Part shown: positions 23,086 through 33,549 of the stretch, one piece after another
How the letters are laid out: every line of letters begins with the position of its first letter
Numbering within the stretch: position 1 is the stretch's first letter
Source of the DNA: Chaetoderma sp. LZ-2023a
Taxonomy: Eukaryota; Mollusca; Caudofoveata; Chaetodermatida; Chaetodermatidae
Assembly: GCA_034401795.1 (NCBI GenBank)
Contig: CM067374.1
Location: 93,712,398-93,776,397 of the forward strand
DNA: 64,000 nt
Direction of reading: 5' to 3'
The notes under the pieces: generated by a model
Database searches by the model: none
The model's input: only the letters and a program-made list of their open reading frames with translations
Told to the model about the DNA's origin: nothing
Program-made: the position numbers and the translations under genes

Positions 23086-23591
23086 TTCATGACATCATAT
23101 GTCATTATTTGTAGTAGGGTGGTGGGGTTGTGTGTTGTGGGCCGGGGAGGAAGCCTGGCCGTCAAATGTCCACTGACGTGATAAAGTAAGCACTGGCCAT
23201 AAATCTTATCTTACACTGCATTAATCCTCTAAATAATAATTGTTTGGCGAAATGTATTCAATTTCCACTATTTTAGGGGTGGGTTTTGGGGGGTGGGGGG
23301 GGGGGACGGGTTAGTTAAATTATCCATGACTGGCCAGAGATAAAGCATCATTTTAACCAGCTGGCTGTGTCTAATTTTGAGATGCAGGAGCTGATTTGGA
23401 GGTGCTGGGGTTGGGGTGAGTGGGTGGTGGTGGAAGGAGTTTTCTCCTGCGTTCCTGATAGTAGACAGTTGGCCAACTAAGCGCAGCACCACTGATTGTA
23501 AGAGGAAGTCACTATTACTATATACATGATAGTAAATAAGCTTAGCTAACTTGAAATATGTGTTGATCATGATTAAATAATTGTCTAGTTA

Positions 23592-23746
23592 CCCTTGAAA
23601 AATGTGAGTGGGGGGAGCATTTGTATGAAGCTGATGAATCCAATATGCCTTTTTAGTTCGTCTAATGAGTGTATTAGTATCAGAGTCGGGGTCGCCTCTC
23701 AAAAACCTGTATGACTCTGTAAGAGACATCTGTCCTTGCGTGATTT
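23592..23746 (-). mobile_element. Inverted partial copy of the Penelope-like element 3' region
   Basis: The reverse complement of this segment matches 24736-24955: 'aatcacgcaaggacagatg', 'gagtcatacaggtttttgag', 'gactctgatactaatacac' and 'aaggcatattggattcatc'. It has a deletion of about 75 bases relative to 24862-24935. It joins head-on to the forward element at 23747. Confidence 0.9.
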
Positions 23747-24237
23747 GACAGATGTTCAAACCATACGAAGACGAGAAGGATTTCTTCGCGGCCTGGCAGG
23801 CGATGCAAAAATCACAGGGCATCAAGGCTACCAAACTGGTCCTCCATTTCCTAAAGGAAAAAGCCACTGCAACCAGCGCAGTAACATCAAGTTTCCACGA
23901 GGCTTTTACACAAGCCACCATAAACAACCCAGCAGCTTACAAGGAGGGCGAACAAGGTGTGATTGCAACAACAGAACGCACCAAGCAGTTCCCAAGGATG
24001 CGTTCACGAAGTCCAAAAAGAAGGGGACCACAAGCTCCCACCCGAGCACCACTCGGGTTCCAACAGAGACAACAAGGAGCGGGTCACCAGAGAAGGGCCC
24101 CCCTACAGAGGGCCCGCACAACAGAGGCGCAACCAACAGCGAGGCAACTTCACCACCGGGAACCAGCCCACGGGCATAGAAGACGCCATAAAGCTAAACC
24201 AAAGACGCCCAAAAAACTAGACAATCACTCCTAGAAC
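23747..24237 (+). pseudogene. Basic, nucleic-acid-binding-like frame at the start of the Penelope-like element
   Basis: A frame open from the inversion junction reads FKPYEDEKDFFAAWQAMQKS, KATKLVLHFLKEKATATSAV and AFTQATINNPAAYKEGEQG, then turns Arg/Pro/Gln-rich (RMRSRSPKRRG) to a stop at 24231-24233. Two overlapping frames are also open because the stretch is GC-rich and low in stops, so frame choice is uncertain. I do not recognise the globular part. Its place, directly before the Penelope linker, and its basic tail suggest a retroelement ORF segment. Its first codons may be lost to 5' truncation at the junction. Confidence 0.45.
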
Positions 24238-24905
24238 CACAAAATGGATCTGATAAAACCACACACAACCGCTACATTTTCGTTTCAGATTTCAACCTAG
24301 CATCCCTGCACATCAAAAAGGTCAAACAATACTGGCCAGTTCTCACCAGCAGCCCTAAGGGCAGGGAGATATTTTCTAACCCACCCCTCTTCGGGTACAG
24401 AAGAAATCCCACCACTAAGGATCACACTGTCAGAGCCATCCTCCAACCTCTTTCCCCCCCTCCCCCACACACACACAAACCCGTTAATCCCATGCCCCAC
24501 CCGCAATTATGGGATTTGCCGCAAAATGGACAAATCTAGGAGATTCCGCAGTACACACAGGAGAAATATTCTCCGCCAGAATCATTGGAAACTGCAAAAC
24601 AAGGAACTTGATCTATCTCCTCACGTGCACCCTCTGTCATAAACAATATGTAGGGGAGACCAAAAGAGAATTCAAAATCTGAACACAAGAACACTTCAGA
24701 GACAAAAGAACACACCAGTGGCCAAACACTAACCTTGCAAATCACGCAAGGACAGATGTCTCTTACAGAGTCATACAGGTTTTTGAGAGGCAACCCCGAC
24801 TCTGATACTAATACACCCATTAGACGAACTAAAAAGGCATATTGGATTCATCAGCTCCATACCATGGACCCCCTTGGCATCAACCATATTTGATAAGACA
24901 CCCTC
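24238..24905 (+). mobile_element. Penelope-like element: linker and GIY-YIG endonuclease, RT core missing
   Basis: From about 24255 one frame reads NRYIFVSDFNLASLHIKKV, QYWPVLTSSPKGREIFSNPP, LFGYRRNPTTKDHTVRA: the segment that in Penelope-like retroelements joins the reverse transcriptase to the nuclease. From about 24508 another frame reads YGICRKMDKSRRFRSTHTGE (Cys linker), then NCKTRNLIYLLTCTLCHKQ and YVGETKREFKI. The IY...YVG spacing is the GIY-YIG signature. The Arg expected after FKI, a catalytic residue in this nuclease, is a TGA stop (24679-24681), consistent with CGA to TGA decay. Then TQEHFRDKRTHQWP and, frame-shifted, RRTKKAYWIHQLHTMDPLGI, the usual end. The RT fingers and palm are absent, so the copy cannot move on its own. 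Confidence 0.85.
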
Positions 24906-25015
24906 GTTTCCCCCCCTCTAAGTCCTACCCCCACTCACGTTTTTTAAGGTTTTCTTAGAGGGTTGTTATCCTGCTACAACAAAACACGCACCATTACCAT
25001 CCACACATAAAGTGA

Positions 25016-25039
25016 TGACGTCAGCCCACTATGACGTCA
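25016..25039. promoter_or_regulatory. Two perfect CRE palindromes
   Basis: TGACGTCA occurs at 25016-25023 and again at 25032-25039, eight bases apart. Two exact CREB/ATF consensus sites this close are unlikely by chance in AT-rich sequence. They lie in the 3' part of the Penelope-like element; activity is inferred only from sequence. Confidence 0.5.
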
Positions 25040-25094
25040 GACCAAGTTACGGCCTTGGCCTTAGTGACTATTTTCTCTCAAATCTGTAGAGACA

Positions 25095-25320
25095 TATCTG
25101 TGATCAAGACGTTATAATGTACAAAACAGTACCATTCTATTGCACCCAGTGTCTAAAAACACTACACTAGACACATAAAGGAAAGCCAGGACCACCAGGG
25201 CACCAAAACTGCATGGCAGTGCTGTATTTGTGGCACAACCTTTTCACGAAAAGAGCGTGCAAAGACGCACTCATAAGAATGCAAAACTCACCAAGTTTTG
25301 AAAGTCATCTCTAAAAAGTA
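25095..25320 (+). pseudogene. Decayed zinc-finger coding segment
   Basis: One frame gives TVPFYCTQCLKTLH followed by a stop. After a shift a second gives RHIKESQDHQGTKTAWQC and CICGTTFSRKERAKTHS, a stop, then EC. The spacing C-x2-C ... H fits two degenerate C2H2/C2HC zinc fingers in a row. It lies between the GIY-YIG nuclease and the GC-rich terminal region and is probably part of the same retroelement, possibly the 5' part of another truncated unit. Confidence 0.5.
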
Positions 25321-25419
25321 AACAAAACTGCCATCCTGTACCCTCCCCTAGAAAGGTAAACAAACCTTCCCGACATTTTGTACCCATTTAACCACAAGAT
25401 TTGCCACTATTCCCCAAAA

Positions 25420-25485
25420 AAAACCTCTGATGAGCTTCCCCATAGGATCGAAACGCCATGAGCCGGATCTCGGAAAGGGATTGGA
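25420..25485 (+). ncRNA. Possible degenerate hammerhead ribozyme
   Basis: CTGATGAG at 25427-25434 and CGAAAC at 25449-25454 are the two conserved core strings of hammerhead ribozymes, separated by 14 bases that form a poor stem II (GCTTC against GGATC with one mismatch and one wobble). Penelope-like elements are known to carry type I hammerheads in their terminal repeats, and this lies at the corresponding place. A clean stem III and GUH cleavage site are not visible ('acgccatgagccggatc'), so this copy is either degraded or a chance match. Confidence 0.35.
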
Positions 25486-25664
25486 AATCGACCCATCCCA
25501 TGTCCATCATATTTATAATAAGCCCACCATCCCCGCCCGCGCCCTTATTAATCACTCCATGAGCACTAGCATCCATTACATGTAGCTAGATTACAATTGT
25601 CACCACTCTACGGCCCCCAGACCGGGACCCTATCAATCGGAACCATGCTCACTGAGGAAGTCCT

Positions 25665-25945
25665 CCCGCGGGATCCCCCTGTTCAGCAGTGGATGCGCAT
25701 GCGCAGCAACGGGATCCCACCATAGGGACCCCACCAGCCCCCACGCATGCGCACCCAGCTGCTCACCAGGGCGTACCCCACCAGTGGACCCCTCCAGAAA
25801 TGGAAATACATGCACATATGCATGCGCAAGACTGGGATCCCGCACAGGGACCCCTCCCAGGAACAGTACGCATGCGCACGCGCAGCCACGTGACCCTGCC
25901 ATCCCCCGAGGCCTATAAATAGCGGGCGCTCAACCAGTGTCAGAC
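25665..25945 (+). promoter_or_regulatory. GC-rich TATA promoter with NRF1-type sites
   Basis: A CpG-rich island in an AT-rich intron. It contains TGCGCATGCGCA (25694-25705) and further CGCATGCGCA-type sites near 25743, 25820 and 25869, matching the NRF1 consensus; an E-box CACGTG at 25887-25892; and TATAAATA at 25914-25921. An initiator-like TCAGAC lies 28 bases after the TATA box, at 25940-25945. Three imperfect repeats of 'gggatccc' + 'agggacccc' + 'catgcgca' make up the island. It probably represents the promoter of the Penelope-like element's terminal repeat. It points in the direction of PICALM transcription. Confidence 0.65.
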
Positions 25946-26038
25946 ATCCGACTCTGCTCTCAAACACGAGAACAAGCGTCAGGTATCAAACTAATGCGTG
26001 TGGTTTTTTAACGTTTTTAAAAATAATTGTTTACTTAG

Positions 26039-26243
26039 TTAACCATTTCACCGACAAATCCCTGAAAAAGTATATTCTTTACGATATAAAGCTTATTCTG
26101 TTGAATATTCTGAGACTATTTTGACTGGAAGCCATTGCTGCAGCAACAACTTCCTGTCAAATTAATTTGAAAATATTCAACAGTTTTCCTGTATGGTAGC
26201 ATTGAAAATGAGACGTGGGGAATTCAGTGGTGATATGGTTAAT
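26039..26243. mobile_element. Family-3 TTAA MITE with shared hairpin core
   Basis: About 205 bp: TTAACCATTTCACCGACAAA start, 'tccctgaaaaagtat', palindromic core 'ctgttgaatattctgaga' / 'ttgaaaatattcaacag', 'ttcctgtatggtagc', ending 'ggtgatatggttaa'. The same layout occurs at 31228-31442, 54770-54964, 57612-57782 and 62296-62468. Confidence 0.8.
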
Positions 26244-26259
26244 GAATAGCTGCATGTCC

Positions 26260-26486
26260 TTAACCCTTTAACCATTGAATTTGTTAAAAAAAATTCCAAT
26301 TTTCTCATAGAAAATGTTCATTTGCAGGCCAAGAGAAGACTATTTTTGAAAATTTACCACTGGAATGACTGGTTTGGGTATCGAGCCAATCATTCCAGTG
26401 GTAGATATTAAAGAATAGTCTTCTCTTGTTCTGCAAATGGACATTTCTCAAGCCATTTTTGGCTGATATGAGGGTTAACGTGTTAA
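26260..26486. mobile_element. Family-1 TTAA MITE
   Basis: TTAACCCTTTAACC to TTAACGTGTTAA with the standard palindromic interior. It lies 17 bases from the family-3 copy. Confidence 0.88.
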
Positions 26487-26609
26487 GGGTCTAAGCTTCA
26501 TTACCTACATGGATACAATTTACCTGCTCCCAAAAATATTGCAATATTAATATTTCTGCATAAAAAGACTCGACTGATTGTAAAATTTAACGAATTTTCA
26601 TAGTTTTAT

Positions 26610-28065
26610 TAGCTCACCTGGCCAGAATGGCTAAGTGAGCTTATGCCATAGCAACCATCCATCGTCTGTCCGGCATCCGTCTGTCCGTTCATCCATCCGT
26701 CAACTTTTTTCTTTAAATGACTTCTCAAGAACCACTGGGCCAATTTCAATTATATTTGGCAGGAAGCATCCTTAGGGCATAGGGATCCAACTTTGTTCAG
26801 ACGAAGCCCATTGGCCAATTTGGCCGGTGGCCATCGTGGATTTTAGCTGATTTTAGGAAACGTCTTTAAAAATCATCTTCAAAACTGCTTGGGGATCGAT
26901 TCAGAAGTCATGAAATATCATCTAGACCAAGAGCTAAACCAAGTTTGTTCCAGAGAACTTGATTGGCCAAATGCTTCAGAGGTCGTCTTGGATGACCTAT
27001 TTTTCATGAAAACAACTTCTCCAGGAGTGCTGAATGGATCGGGCCAAAATTTGGGAAATGTAATTAGGGCCTGTGGGACATATAAGGTTGTCTCGAAATG
27101 TAGGATTTCTGAATTCGAATGTTCCAGGTGAACAACATAGGCCGCCTGGACTTCTTTTATTTGGCAGGAAGCATTCTTAGTGCATAGAGATCCAAGGTTT
27201 TCAAAGGAAGCTGATCTGCCCATTTGGCTAGTGGCCATCTTGGATTTTGGCCAATATTTAGAAACTCCTTTAAAAATAGATCTCTGAAACCACTTGGTGG
27301 TTGGATTTAAAACTCGTGAAATGTCATATAGGGCAAGAGCTGAACCAAGTTTGTTCAGAGGAACTTGATTGGCCATATGTTTTGATGGCCATCTTGGATG
27401 ACCTAGTTTTCATGAAAACGTCTTTCTCCAGAACCGCTGAATGGATCTGTCCAAAATTTGGGAGATATGATTAGGGACGAAGAGCCATTAAAGTTTGTTC
27501 AAGGGAAGTTGATACATGTAGGTAAACAAACATGGCCATGGTGGACCAATCAACATGTAGCGTGCTTGGTGGCCACATTGGATTTTTTTTATTTGATAAA
27601 TTTAGAAGCCGATATTGTTTTTAAAGGTTTTCGGATATGCTGATTTCGAATTTCCACTGCGAAATTGTCAGTTAAATGCTTTTGAAGCCAAAAACTGATA
27701 GTACGGCAATGGGAAATTTAAAATGTTTTCGCGAGAACTACTGACCGAATTTCAGTTATATTTGGCAGGAAGCCTCCTTCAGGCATAGAGATCCAAGTTT
27801 GTTCAAAGGAAGATGATCAGCCATTTTGACCGGTGGCCATCTTGGATTTTGACCAGTTTTTAGAAACATCTAAAAAACTTCTCCGAAACCACTTAGGGGA
27901 TTGAGTCAAAATTCATCAAATATCATCTAGGGCAAGAGATGAACCAACGTTGTTCAAGGGAACTTGATTGACCAAATGATTTGGGGGCCATCTTGGATGA
28001 CCTGGTTTTCGCGAAAATGACTTCTCCAGAGCCGCTGAACGTACCGGGCCAAAATTTGGAAACTA
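26610..28065 (+). repeat. Hairpin-headed type A repeat, 3' end missing
   Basis: Head hairpin 'agctcacctggcc' / 'ggctaagtgagc', then 'catccgtctgtccgttc' and three diverged units with 'tatttggcaggaagcatcc' and 'gccatcttggatgacc'. No GGCCTCTTG terminus is seen; 28066-28600 holds no recognised feature. Confidence 0.8.
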
Positions 28066-28599
28066 AGCACTGCAAAGACAGGTAACAAGGATTGTACATT
28101 AAGGATTGTACATTGTACAGTCTGGAGATGAAGTCTCCAATCTCCTTCCAGATCAGCTCGTAAGAGATCTTTTGAAAGTTATACCATGTCTATGAAACCA
28201 TTACAATAAGCAGTAGTCCATTCTGAAGATTTGTTTCTGCATAGACAATGGACTATGAGCTGTTCAGCAGCTATTGAGAGTAGTGTACATCAAGATTACC
28301 TTTTTTCTTGTCGATAAAATCAACATCATCTGCATACATGTACTCCACCTATAGCACCGCCTAGTATCGTACCTACTATTGAGATTGGAGGGTTTGGTCT
28401 TCTCGAACAGATGATAGAGCTGTGGCGAGGTATCACCAGAAAAACAAGGTTGATAAACCATTATCACCTTGTACTGCCACTATAGTTACCTTGAATTTAG
28501 ATCTGGGAATTCAGGTTTAAAAGTTTCAAATTGATTCCAACATGCTAGAAATGGGTGGAGAAATGCTAGAAATGGATCCCTCTATTGGTAATTCACGTT

Positions 28600-28945
28600 T
28601 CCAGAGTATCCATCTATTATATGATGTCATAATCAGCTAAGGCATGTGTAGGATGACATCATAATCATTGCGTCATAAATGATTCTATTTGGCCCGTCTT
28701 TAACTCTTAATAGTCAGACACGTACAAATTGTATGTCTCTACTATTTAATAAACATGCTGTTGAATATTTTGAAATTATGCAACAGTGCTCAGTCAAATT
28801 AGTTCCAAAATATTCAATAGCTTACCTGTATAGTTTTCTAGAAATTGATAGTCAGGGAGTTCAGAGATCGATCCGAACACGAGCGAGGTGTGGGCGAAAC
28901 TTAGCTAGAGATGGGCGGGGCATAGCTAAAATGGAAAGGTGAATT
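28600..28945 (-). mobile_element. Family-2 foldback MITE, reverse copy
   Basis: Left arm 'atgatgtcataatcagc', shortened palindromic core, right arm 'gatgggcggggcatagcta' + 'aatggaaaggt'. The core is partly deleted compared with the 8296-8700 copy. Confidence 0.75.
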
Positions 28946-29072
28946 CCTTGGGATTTGCTTTCAAAAAGTCATGTGTTGCAGATGTTTTCTCAAAGCTGTA
29001 TCTTAACCATATATATGCGAATTTCGCTATGAGATGCGTGCATGTAATTGTTTTCTTTGCATAATATTTCAG

Positions 29073-29175
29073 GATACGACATGTCCACATTTATCCGTCG
29101 CTATGCCAAATATCTGAATGACAAGGCGTACTCATACAGACAAATGGCTTTTGACTTCTGTAAAGTTAAACGAGG
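29073..29175 (+). CDS. PICALM: PICALM-like exon E3 (ANTH domain, most conserved block)
   Basis: 103 bases with split Gly codons at both ends. The acceptor is AATATTTCAG and the donor is GG|GTAAGT. It encodes [20 protein letters not shown] and [13 protein letters not shown]. This is the signature stretch of the family; vertebrates have '[34 protein letters not shown]'. The ARYAKYL and FDFCKVKRG variants are closer to insect lap than to the vertebrate paralogues. It was the anchor for finding the other exons. A degraded foldback-element copy (28600-28945) ends about 130 bases upstream. Confidence 0.97.
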
Positions 29176-30225
29176 GTAAGTGACATTAAATTACTTTTCT
29201 CTTCCTCTTCGTTAAAGCCTTCCCTAAGCAACCACCTTTGAAATGGCCATAGAAAATAAATGGTCCATTCAACTTTTAATGGTCAAGATTCATTCCAGTG
29301 CTAAATTAAAAAAACAAAAACCTGTAAATGAACATTTATCAAAACGACTGCAGAGCTTAGTTTTGTCCGGCATGGCCAGTGTCCGGCATGGCCAGTAAAT
29401 GGTTAACCATAGTTAAGACTGGCTTATCAGATCTCAATAAAGATTCACCGATTTGTTCTATACCATCATTGCATTCAGTCTCCATAGTAATAAACATGCA
29501 TGGTTTGGACTTATCTGGTTTATTTCTTTGTGCATCAAGAATTAGAAAAATATTAGTTTTTCAATGGTCATTTAAATCATCAAGTGCTTATGCCCATCCC
29601 TATCTGATACTATGCTATATGATACCATGACCTACATGTACAGTGTTCATTCTAGGAGGGGCCATGGGGTCATAGTCCCCTGTGATTTTGAAATGACCCA
29701 CATTTTTTTCCATTAGGGGTCAAATGTCCCCATATTTTTATGGATATTCAACTGTAAAATAACGCAACTCTCAAACTTCTATCAGCTATGACACATTTTT
29801 GGCATTGTAAGAAATTTTTTTTAAATATTTTGAAACTAATTTGAATGGAAGCTGTGGCTGCCAGTATGGATGATTTGAAATTGAGATACTAAGATGTAAA
29901 TGATGAAAGTGTTAATCAGATTATGTTTGTATGTACAAGTTGATTGGTCTGACTTGTAAGAAAGCATCAAATGTTGATATATGTTTCTCTAGCAGTCCGC
30001 TGTTTCTGCTACGTTGTAGGTTCATTCAGAACCTCTGTCCCTCATATTATTCTAATGTCCCAGCATTTTGGCCGGGTTGGGTCCTTGGGGCCCCACTATT
30101 CCAGATCCTAGAATGAACACCGCATGTATGGAACAGTTTACGACACCATATCTTAGCAATCCTTATTTCTGGACGGCATCATATATATGTGACATGCGTC
30201 AAAGCAAAAGAGGTCACAGTCCTAG

Positions 30226-30368
30226 TTGTAAATTTACCACTGAAATGGTTGGCTTGATACCCAAGCCAATCATTCCATGGTACATTTTCAAAAGTCTCTT
30301 TCTTGATCATTGGACATTTTCTATGAGAAAATTTAAATCTTGACAAAATTTGGCGAGTAAAGGATTAC
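30226..30368. mobile_element. Family-1 MITE fragment
   Basis: Retains 'gtaaatttaccactgaaatg', 'gcttgatacccaagcc' and 'attttctatgagaaaattt'; the left end is missing. Confidence 0.7.
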
Positions 30369-30423
30369 CCCTTAGCACACTGATGTCAATATTGTATCTT
30401 TTACTGTGTCAATAGCAAAGAAA

Positions 30424-30514
30424 CTAGTGTAGATTTTTCAACAATTTTGGTGGAAGATGGTGCTGTCTAGGACAGCACCATCTTCCAGCAAATTTGTTGA
30501 AAAATAAACACCAG
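30424..30514. repeat. Hairpin repeat
   Basis: Arms 'gatttttcaacaattttggt' + 'ggaagatggtgctgtc' and 'gacagcaccatcttcc' + 'agcaaatttgttgaaaaat', nearly perfect, almost no loop. Surrounding sequence suggests another MITE of the same general style. Confidence 0.75.
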
Positions 30515-30627
30515 TTCATCTTTTACTTTAATTTGAAAATTGGAAATTTTAACATCAGAGTGGTAAGGGTTAAGACAGTCAGACCATTTAGGAAATTTAG
30601 TTTCTGGTAGCACAAGATGATGGTTCT

Positions 30628-30907
30628 TTAACCCTTTAATGGTCAAATTTGGTTAAGAAAATCAAAATATTTGCCTATTGAATGTTCATTTGCAGGTCAA
30701 GATTAAAAGTTAATAGGCAAGCCAGGCAAAAATTATCTCTGGTCATGTACATGAGGAATGTCCATTTGACCAAGAAAAGTTTTGAAATTTTACCTCTCAT
30801 GACTGATGCGATAACTGAGCAAAAATAATCTTTGCATGCAAATTTATGGATATTCAATAAGCAAACCTTTAAATTTTGTTGCCAAATCTTTCCCATTAAA
30901 TGGTTAA
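30628..30907. mobile_element. Family-1 MITE, expanded and diverged copy
   Basis: Begins TTAACCCTTTAATGGTC and ends 'cccattaaatggttaa'. Longer than usual (280 bp) with a partly duplicated left arm ('tgttcatttgcaggtcaag' and 'tgtccatttgaccaag'). Confidence 0.75.
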
Positions 30908-31227
30908 TGGCATCAACAACTTCGTCAAATTAGTCAAAATATTCAACCGCTTATCTGAATGATTGCTTTTATACCACACTGCCAAACTATAGCTGGCACC
31001 TCTATGACTGAGCTATACCCCAAGGCAGGCACGCTAGGATTTTTCTGATTGGTTGTAAAGTAAATCATGACAGCCATCATAGGCTGTAGAAATGTAGCAA
31101 CATTTAGCTACTAAAGCCTGAATATCTTTTTTTAGCGGCAGGATGAAAAGCTTAACATTACCTGCATAGTTTATGACTGGCATATTAGATCACCTGAATA
31201 GCTATCAAGAGTTCAGATTAGTTATCC

Positions 31228-31442
31228 TTTAAACTCTTTCGTTGATCAGTTCCCCATATCTTAATTTCAAGGCAATAATACCGGAAAGCTGTTGAATATT
31301 TTGAAATTAAGATTTCTAGAAACCATTACTGCTTTAGTCAACAATGGCTTCCAGTCATATTAACTTGAAAATATTCAGCATAATATGCTATATATGAATC
31401 GGAAATAAATAACTTTCAAGGATTTGTTGGTGAAAGGGTTAA
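31228..31442. mobile_element. Family-3 TTAA MITE
   Basis: Core 'gctgttgaatattttgaaa' / 'aacttgaaaatattcagc' with 'gaaaccattactgc' / 'caacaatggcttcc', ending 'ggtgaaagggttaa'. Confidence 0.75.
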
Positions 31443-31654
31443 TAACATTGGCTCTACACATTGTGTTGTTAAATTAGCATGAAATGCATGTACATGTATT
31501 CTAACCATGAAACTTATAGGGAAATACATGTACATGTAATTGTCAGAATTGTAGAATTATACAGGACTTAAGACCCCGTGGCCCCTGGATACTAGAATGA
31601 ACGATGAACACAATGCTGTTTTGTTTATTCTAGACATTTTATTTTTATTTGCTA

Positions 31655-32137
31655 TTAACCCTTTACTGGTAAAGATTGACCACGAAAATTGAGAAGCCAT
31701 TTTTTGGCTGATATAAGGGTTAAAGGGTTAATGTCCATTTGCAGGGGATGAGAAGACTGTCTTAGAAAATTACCACTGGAATAATGGTTATCAAGCCAGT
31801 CATTCCACTTGTAAATTTAAAAATGTTGTCTGCACTTGATCTGCAAATGGGCATTAGTGAAGACCACTGCAGAGGCTGGTTTTGGCCAGCATCATGGCAG
31901 CATGACCAGTAACCATTTGTCACTCATATCAGTCAAAAACGTCCTCTGCAGTGGACTTAAGAAATGTCCATTTGCAGACCAAGAAAATTTATCACTGGAA
32001 TGATTGGCTCGAGATTGGCTCGATAATCGAGCCAGTCATTTCAGGTATAAATTTTCAAAAATATTCTCTTGATCTGCAAATTGACATTTCTTATGAGAAA
32101 ATTTAAATTTTCTTGAAAAAATTTACTGGTTAAAGAG
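31655..32137. mobile_element. Composite cluster of family-1 MITEs
   Basis: A short copy reduced to its two ends (31655-31731), directly followed by a diverged copy (to about 31915) and a third (to about 32137) with a duplicated 'gattggctcga' in its loop. Confidence 0.75.
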
Positions 32138-32885
32138 AGAAGCAATTTTGTGACTTCTGAGTAATAAGAAGTGTATAGATCTCTGGTATATTGCTTCTGA
32201 ATTTTATATTTTATTTCATTTAATGTTTATGTTTTTGATGGTGGATTGAGTGGGAGTAACAAGCACCCCCGAACCATTAAATAAATTCCTGAAGCGGAAT
32301 CACAGTAGTTCTCAGAAATGGACAGTTTGTCAGTGCAATAATATACATTATGCTAGCACATGTCATATTGCCCAATGTGCATACACAAGCAGATACGCCA
32401 CAATCAATATCTGGAATGCTATGCGTGTGCGGCACAAAGGTTTGCCAAAATCACATGCGGACCAAATTGCCTGAGCTCGGCTCTAGAGCTTCAGCGCACC
32501 GCCCAGTCATTACTGGTGTCCTGTGAATGCCAACTGATGAGACCAGTTTAATGCGTGCTGCTTGAATATTGATTTGTCTGGACATTATTTTGTCACATTT
32601 TCATGCTAATAAATGACTTGGCCCAATGTGTGTCCATTTATTGACTATTCCTTGTCAATGTGATTCCATCCAATGTCTAATATTTCCTCTAGTTAATGAT
32701 ACAAAGCTGACACCATAAATTTGAACAGTTAAACCTGTCCATAGTAGCCACATGTGTTTGGAGCCAAGAGATGATGCAGATCTTTGTTCTATGATAGGTA
32801 GTCATCAGACCACTCATCTTAATACCACTATACCAACATCATTTGACCTTAAAAGCTGTTTTACGATATCAAATCGGTTGCACAC

Positions 32886-33085
32886 ACCCTTTAATGGTCA
32901 AGACAAGCCTATACAGCAGTCGTGATAAATGTCCATTTGGCAGTCAGGAGAATTTTAAAATTTTTCCACTGGAATGACTGGCTCATTCCAGTGGTAAATC
33001 TTTAAAAAATAGTCTCTTGACCGGCAAATGGACGAAGCAAAAATTATATTTTTTTTCAAAACATCTTGACTATTAACCCTTTAAC
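32886..33085. mobile_element. Family-1 MITE, centre-deleted
   Basis: 'ccctttaatggtcaag' to 'tattaaccctttaa' with a shortened palindrome 'gaatgactggctcattcc'. Confidence 0.75.
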
Positions 33086-33096
33086 TCATGAGATGC

Positions 33097-33240
33097 TACA
33101 TGTAGTGTCTCAAGTCAATTTCATAGTGAAAGTACATGTAGTGTCTCAAGTCAATTTCATAGTGAAAGTACATGTAGTGTCTCAAGTCAATTTCATAGTG
33201 AAAGTACATGTAGTGTCTCAAGTCAATTTCATAGTGAAAG
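33097..33240 (+). repeat. 36-bp tandem repeat, four copies
   Basis: Unit 'gtgtctcaagtcaatttc' + 'atagtgaaagtacatgta', four almost identical copies. The period is a multiple of three, so it stays open as a repeated VHVVSQVNFIVK peptide. There is no context for a gene; the openness is a by-product of the period. Confidence 0.95.
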
Positions 33241-33549
33241 GCATCTATATTACTTTAATAACAACATAGGCGGTTATCTGGCTAGGTAGGAGATGGATTA
33301 TAGAAAGCCACTGGATCCATCCATGCGTGGCCCCCTTTGGCATCAACCAGCCGGGTGAGGTTGCCAAAATTAAGCCTTCCGCTCTACATCATATTTAAGA
33401 AGGCAGCTATTTATAGAATCACAATGACATCATCACAATGACATCATCACAATCCAATTTCCCATAGTACCCTGGGAGCGACGCCATTTTGGGGTGGGCT
33501 AATTTAACAGTATGAGCAATGGGCCGTGAAACCTTAATTACATTTTTAG

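Noticed and set aside
23589..23927. Antisense 112-residue frame at the Penelope-like element
   Set aside because: It runs over the inverted nuclease tail (RRTKKAYWIHQLHT) into antisense of the forward ORF; it is a chimera of the inversion junction.
25633..25967. Overlapping frames on both strands in the GC-rich island
   Set aside because: Stops are rare in GC-rich DNA; the peptides are low-complexity and the region is better explained as promoter repeats.
33097..33240. CRISPR-like array
   Set aside because: The repeats are contiguous with no spacers, in animal intron DNA.
33066..33269. Repeated-peptide reading frame (VHVVSQVNFIVK units)
   Set aside because: It is open only because a 36-bp tandem repeat has a period divisible by three; no gene context.
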